Assembly: GCA_051000715.1 (NCBI GenBank)
Contig: JBPCOB010000151.1
Span: forward strand, 1 to 7,081
DNA: 7,081 nt
Direction: 5' to 3'
Source of the DNA: JBPCOB01 sp051000715
GTDB taxonomy: Bacteria; Actinomycetota; Actinomycetes; JALYNC01
Part shown: positions 5,507 to 7,081 of the stretch, piece after piece
Layout: the number at the start of each line of letters is the position of its first letter
How positions within the stretch are numbered: the first letter of the stretch is position 1
Program-made: the position numbers and the translations under genes
The notes under the pieces: model-generated
Told to the model about the DNA's origin: nothing
The model's database searches: none
Seen by the model: the letters and a program-made list of their open reading frames with translations, nothing else

Positions 5507-6404
5507 CCGTCTGTTGGTCGACGTGCAGCAACCGGGCGCCGTTGTCCCAGCACACCGACCGCAACCACGCCTCTCCGAGGTCCAGCCGGGCGAGCGCCGT
5601 CAACTGGTCGGCGTAGGCGTACGGGATGTTCGGGAAGTCCGAGCCGAGCAGGATCCGGTCGGCCAGGTCGGCGAGGCGTGGGCGCAGGTGCGGCGGGAAC
5701 GGCGCGATCTGTTCGAAGAACGGGGTGAAGGCCATCGTGGTGTCGAAGTGGACGCTTGGGTAGCGGTCGGCGAGGTCCAGGAAGTCGGCGTATTCCGGCG
5801 CGCCCAGATGCGCCACGACCAGTACCAGGCGTGGGTGCCGGGCGAGCACGGCTGAGATCGGCCCGGGGCCGGTTATCGCCGGCCGGCCGACGGGGCCGGA
5901 CCCGACGTGGGCCACGACGGGTATCTCGGCCTCCGCGAGCAGCCCCCAGACCGGGTCGAGGAGCGGGTCGCGTGGGTCGTAGCCGCCCACTTGAACGTGC
6001 GCCTTGAACACCCGAGTCCCGGCGGTTAGCGCCTGCGCGACGTAGGCCGGCGCCGTCGGCTCCGGAAAGAATGTCGCGCTGCGTACGCAGTCCCCGTGCC
6101 GACGAGCGAACTCCTCCGCCCACGCGTTGAGCCCTGCCGCCATGCCGGGCCGGTGCGGATAGCACAGCGCGGTGAACCGGCGCACGCCCAGCGCCCGCAG
6201 CCGGGCCAGTCGCTCGTTCTCGCCGTCCCGGTAGGCGATCGGCCAGGGACGTCCGATCAAGGGCCCGGCCCGGTCGAAGTACGCCCAGACCGCGTCGAGC
6301 AGCCGCTGCGGCATGAAGTGGGTGTGTACGTCGACCAAGCCGGGCAGCCCCAGCGCCTGCCAGAAGGCGGGCACCTCGTCGTCGCTGCGGGGCTCGAGGG
6401 CCAT
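5475..6404 (-). CDS. Amidohydrolase-2 family metal-dependent hydrolase (TIM barrel)
   Basis: This 309-residue protein is a normal size for the COG2159/Amidohydro_2 group. The first strand carries the metal-binding HTH as His27-Thr-His29 (VDVHTHFMP). FKAHVQVGGYDP (133-144) fits strand 4, where the family has a conserved Lys or His. VVAHVGSG (163-170, His166) and LVVAHLGAPEY (195-205, His199) supply the strand 5 and 6 histidines, and LLGSDFPNIPY (252-262) supplies the strand 8 Asp256. Family members hydrolyse lactones or amides or decarboxylate aromatic and keto acids; they are cytosolic metal enzymes. No signal peptide is seen. ATG 6404 has an AGGG about eight bases upstream, and that site can pair into a hairpin. 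The last 10 codons overlap the 3' end of the permease gene on the other strand. A lactonase role would suit the neighbouring sugar dehydrogenase, but the sequence alone does not choose between lactonase and decarboxylase. Confidence 0.9.
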   Translation of the reverse strand: MALEPRSDDEVPAFWQALGLPGLVDVHTHFMPQRLLDAVWAYFDRAGPLIGRPWPIAYRDGENERLARLRALGVRRFTALCYPHRPGMAAGLNAWAEEFARRHGDCVRSATFFPEPTAPAYVAQALTAGTRVFKAHVQVGGYDPRDPLLDPVWGLLAEAEIPVVAHVGSGPVGRPAITGPGPISAVLARHPRLVLVVAHLGAPEYADFLDLADRYPSVHFDTTMAFTPFFEQIAPFPPHLRPRLADLADRILLGSDFPNIPYAYADQLTALARLDLGEAWLRSVCWDNGARLLHVDQQTVSAAETGPGW

Positions 6405-6410
6405 CTGATC

Positions 6411-6442
6411 ACCCTAGAGACCGGCTTTGGCCCGCTCTGGGT
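6411..6442 (-). promoter_or_regulatory. Leader hairpin covering the ribosome binding site of the amidohydrolase gene
   Basis: On the minus strand, ACCC (6442-6439), AGAG (6438-6435) and GGC (6432-6430) pair with GCC (6425-6423), CTCT (6419-6416) and GGGT (6414-6411), with a CAAA loop, a 2/3 internal loop and one bulged A. The last arm contains the AGGG that would serve as Shine-Dalgarno sequence for ATG 6404. It could hide that site, or act as a terminator of the PhnB-like gene upstream. There is no T-tract. Confidence 0.35.
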
Positions 6443-6487
6443 TTCGCTGAGTACGCGCCTTCAGGCACGACCGCAGCAACGGTGGTA

Positions 6488-6901
6488 TCAACCCTGCGGC
6501 TGGGTGATGTTGACCATCCAGGGGACGCCGAACTGGTCCACGCACATGCCGAACTCGTCGCCCCACATCTGCTTCTCTAGGGGCATCGACACGGTGCCGC
6601 CGCCGGACAGCTTCTCCCAGTGGCCGCGCAGCTCGTCGGTGTCGTCCCCGCTCAGGCTCACCGTGATGTTGTCCCCCGGGTTGTGGTCCATCCCAGGCGG
6701 GGTGTCGGCGCCCATCAGCGTGAAACCGCTGTCGGTCTCGAGCATGCTGTGCATGATCTTGTCGGCCTCCGGAGCGTCCTGCGCGCCGAACTCACCAAAG
6801 GTGTTCAGCGTCAAGGTGCCGCCGAAGACGCCCTTGTAGAACTCCATGGCTTGCCGCGCGTTGCCGGCGAAGCTGATGTACGGGTTGAGACGTGAGGCCA
6901 C
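6488..6901 (-). CDS. PhnB-like VOC superfamily protein (glyoxalase/bleomycin resistance fold)
   Basis: This 137-residue protein belongs to the PhnB-like branch (COG2764) of the vicinal oxygen chelate superfamily. Visible signatures are LNPYISFAGNARQAMEFYK (5-23), VFGGTL (25-30), ADKIMHSMLE (46-55), FTLMGADTPPG (60-70), ITVSLSGDD (79-87), LEKQMWGDEFG (108-118) and DQFGVPWMVNI (122-132). These make up two paired beta-alpha-beta-beta-beta units, the length of a single-domain family member. The group is often annotated as 3-demethylubiquinone methyltransferase-like from old homology, but most members have no proven reaction, so I assign none. Start: GTG 6901 has AAGGAG six bases upstream (6908-6913, minus strand), which decides it. 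It lies 83 bases upstream of the amidohydrolase on the same strand and may share a transcript with it, though its function seems unrelated to the sugar enzymes. Confidence 0.92.
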   Translation of the reverse strand: MASRLNPYISFAGNARQAMEFYKGVFGGTLTLNTFGEFGAQDAPEADKIMHSMLETDSGFTLMGADTPPGMDHNPGDNITVSLSGDDTDELRGHWEKLSGGGTVSMPLEKQMWGDEFGMCVDQFGVPWMVNITQPQG

Positions 6902-6907
6902 CAGATG

Positions 6908-6913
6908 CTCCTT
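6908..6913 (-). promoter_or_regulatory. Ribosome binding site AAGGAG deciding the GTG start of the PhnB-like gene
   Basis: AAGGAG on the minus strand ends six bases before GTG 6901. It is the strongest Shine-Dalgarno match in the window and fixes the non-ATG start. Confidence 0.8.
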
Positions 6914-6985
6914 GCTCGAGAGAGGGGTGAGTCTTTTGCAGACTAGGGGGAACCACCGATGCCATACGCTGCGACGGGATCGACG

Positions 6986-7007
6986 CCGGCGGCGTTCACC
7001 GCGCCGG
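6986..7007 (-). terminator. Terminator-like hairpin after a minus-strand gene end
   Basis: CCGGCG (7007-7002, minus strand) pairs with CGCCGG (6991-6986) in a six-bp all-GC stem with a ten-base loop. It begins three bases after the TAG at 7011-7013 of the probable minus-strand gene. There is no T-tract, so this is a stem-only prediction. Confidence 0.35.
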
Positions 7008-7010
7008 GCC

Positions 7011-7081
7011 CTAGCCCTGCACCAGGACGTCGCTGTCGTAGCGCACGACCCGGTCGGTGCCGGGTAGACCTTCTGCCGCTC
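7011..7081 (-). CDS. Probable C-terminal end of an unidentified gene running in from the right
   Basis: One minus-strand frame is open from the right edge (complete codons from 7079) to TAG at 7011-7013 and gives 22 residues, including GTDRVVRYDSDVLVQG. From the middle on, nearly all codons end in G or C (GTC GTG CGC TAC GAC AGC GAC GTC CTG), as in the other genes here. A terminator-like hairpin follows the stop at once. The fragment is too short to assign a family. The other frames over this stretch are arginine- and proline-rich, as expected of shadows. Confidence 0.4.
   Translation of the reverse strand, partial: AAEGLPGTDRVVRYDSDVLVQG

Larger units (their letters stand above)
6902..7010. 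other. Intergenic region upstream of the PhnB-like gene
   Basis: No gene is supported here. It must contain the promoter of the PhnB-like gene if that gene is transcribed alone. It holds a short inverted repeat, AGTCT (6930-6934) and AGACT (6940-6944) with a five-base spacer, 29-43 bases upstream of the GTG start, which could be an operator or part of the promoter, and the terminator-like hairpin at 6986-7007. No convincing -35/-10 pair was found. Confidence 0.4.

Noticed and set aside
5458..6165. Minus-strand frame of 235 codons within the amidohydrolase region
   Set aside because: It is a shifted frame of the same strand, Arg/Gly/Pro-rich; the amidohydrolase frame carries all metal ligands.
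6096..6839. Plus-strand frame of 247 codons across two minus-strand genes
   Set aside because: It spans the amidohydrolase start, the intergenic gap and the PhnB-like gene in antisense; no ribosome binding site or domain.
6959..7081. Plus-strand frame from ATG 6959 open to the right edge, with a G-rich tract upstream
   Set aside because: The predicted residues are Ala/Pro then Arg-rich with poor third-position GC in the second half; the minus-strand frame ending at 7011 has better codon use and a hairpin after its stop.
1..7081. Mobile elements, CRISPR arrays, tRNA or rRNA genes, phage or defence genes
   Set aside because: No transposase, integrase, terminal inverted repeats, regularly spaced repeats, tRNA cloverleaf or nuclease/helicase motifs were seen; all coding space is taken by metabolic, transport and regulatory genes.

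Overview
The window is chromosomal DNA of a high-GC actinomycete. Third codon positions are almost all G or C, starts are often GTG or TTG, and genes in a row are linked by 4-base GTGA/ATGA overlaps. Several proteins (the GMC oxidoreductase, the MarR regulator, the PhnB-like protein) have the look of Streptomyces/Micromonospora-type actinobacteria. This placement is an inference; no phylogenetic marker is present. I see no mobile element, tRNA, rRNA or CRISPR array.

Layout. Positions 1-3100 (+) hold a tight three-gene operon: the C-terminal end of a gluconate 2-dehydrogenase subunit 3-type protein, a GMC-family FAD oxidoreductase, and an enolase-superfamily (mandelate racemase subgroup) enzyme. 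Facing it, with a 10-base gap, is a MarR-family regulator (3111-3521, -). The two stop codons lie in the two arms of one hairpin. A 191-base divergent region (3522-3712) separates the regulator from an SLC13-type permease with two cytoplasmic RCK_C/TrkA-C domains (3713-5506, +). The permease overlaps tail-to-tail by 32 bases with an amidohydrolase-2 family TIM-barrel enzyme (5475-6404, -). Upstream of that on the same strand is a PhnB-like VOC protein (6488-6901, -). The last 70 bases probably carry the end of one more minus-strand gene.

How the genes may work together. The subunit 3/GMC pair is the standard layout of membrane-associated sugar or polyol dehydrogenases, which oxidise a sugar to its lactone or acid. 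The GMC protein carries a C-x5-C-x3-C cluster resembling the 3Fe-4S site of bacterial FAD glucose dehydrogenase. The enolase-superfamily enzyme has every catalytic residue in mandelate racemase register, so it could racemise or dehydrate the acid product. The amidohydrolase family includes lactonases, and SLC13 proteins carry carboxylates or sulfate. The set therefore fits an oxidative, non-phosphorylating sugar or polyol route with acid transport, possibly under the MarR protein. Only the three-gene operon is strongly linked by arrangement; the rest is inference. I did not find evidence for a wholly new defence or mobile system.
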